Assembly: GCA_024641365.1 (NCBI GenBank)
Contig: JAHEDF010000221.1
Span: 1 to 6,623, forward strand
Length of the DNA stretch: 6,623 nucleotides
Source of the DNA: Planctomycetota bacterium
GTDB taxonomy: Bacteria; Planctomycetota; UBA11346
Direction of reading: 5' to 3'
Below, in pieces: positions 6,397 to 6,623 of this stretch; the stretch's first letter is position 1, and each line of letters begins with the position of its first letter. The notes under the pieces were generated by a model. It was not told the origin of the DNA, did no database searches, and saw only the letters and a program-made list of their open reading frames with translations. Made by a program: the position numbers and the translations under genes.

Positions 6397-6623
6397 ATGT
6401 CGTTCATATCATCGCAACTCATACCACACATGGTTCCGCAATTAACTGCCATTATTGGGGGCGTCATGATCGTCTGTGTTATGAGCGGCTGTAGTGATCG
6501 CTCATCAGTAACTGCCAACGTACAAAGCACGGCATGGGGAAAAACTCCGCAAGGCCAGGATGTCCATCTCTATACGCTGGTTAATGCGAATGGCATGGAG
6601 GCAACGATCACGACCTATGGTGC
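6397..6623 (+). CDS. Aldose 1-epimerase (galactose mutarotase)-like protein with a lipoprotein-type signal, 5' part (3' end outside the window)
   Basis: The frame stays open to the right edge and gives 75 residues. Residues about 47-75 (AWGKTPQGQDVHLYTL, then NANGMEATITTYG) are the typical N-terminal beta strands of the GalM family, which interconverts alpha and beta anomers of aldoses such as galactose or glucose. The active-site histidines and glutamate lie further on and cannot be checked. Before them is a leader with a hydrophobic core (about 16-29) ending in MSGC, so Cys32 is a plausible lipidation site and the enzyme would be exported. The leader is unusual in having no Lys or Arg before its core. 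GGAG at 6386-6389, seven bases before the ATG, fixes this start; a second in-frame ATG at 6430 has no such site. The assignment rests on the N-terminus only. Confidence 0.8.
   Translation, partial: MSFISSQLIPHMVPQLTAIIGGVMIVCVMSGCSDRSSVTANVQSTAWGKTPQGQDVHLYTLVNANGMEATITTYG

Noticed and set aside
6230..6530. Two short frames (6230-6445 +, 6315-6530 -) near the right end
   Set aside because: No ribosome site or domain; both overlap the mutarotase start, which has a good ribosome site and family match.

Overview
The window comes from a Gram-negative bacterium with moderate, AT-leaning base composition. The lipid A genes show that it makes an outer membrane, and two further proteins carry lipoprotein signals. 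LpxC and FabZ are fused into one polypeptide. That architecture is known mainly from Bacteroidota/Chlorobi and from the PVC group (Verrucomicrobiota and relatives). Clear Shine-Dalgarno sites (GGAGG, GGAG) in front of several genes argue against a typical Bacteroidota, so I lean to a PVC-type or related lineage. This placement is an inference and is not settled by the window.

Layout. Positions 2-490 hold the 3' part of lpxD, which overlaps by four bases the start of an lpxC-fabZ fusion (487-1782). A 274-base gap follows; most of it (1794-1926) is a chain of GC-rich stem-loops that look like an intergenic palindromic repeat element, followed by a 12-base perfect palindrome. Next, on the + strand, come a YqgE/AlgH-family protein (2057-2590) and a probable lipoprotein with a C-terminal LysM-like domain (2656-3294). 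A thiamine-diphosphate-dependent 2-keto acid decarboxylase of the pyruvate/indolepyruvate decarboxylase family lies on the - strand (3328-4998), convergent with the lipoprotein gene. It is divergent from a Dps-family mini-ferritin (5198-5638) across a 199-base shared promoter region. Dps is convergent with a group II truncated haemoglobin on the - strand (5683-6072). After a 324-base AT-rich gap, the window ends inside the 5' part of a galactose mutarotase-like gene (6397 onward) whose product begins with a lipoprotein-type signal.

How the genes work together. LpxD and LpxC catalyse consecutive-pathway steps of lipid A synthesis: LpxC deacetylates UDP-3-O-acyl-GlcNAc and LpxD N-acylates the product. 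FabZ works in the fatty acid elongation cycle that competes with lipid A for 3-hydroxyacyl-ACP, so the fusion joins the two branches. lpxA, which often follows this fusion gene, is not next to it here. Dps and the truncated haemoglobin are both plausible protection proteins against oxidative or nitrosative stress, but convergent orientation means they are not one operon. The remaining genes look like independent single-gene units.

I see no insertion sequence, CRISPR array, tRNA or rRNA, and no gene cluster that reads as a defence or other novel system. The most unexplained items are the palindrome chain, the LysM lipoprotein with an unrecognised middle region, a Dps that has lost one usual ferroxidase ligand, and the lipoprotein-type mutarotase.
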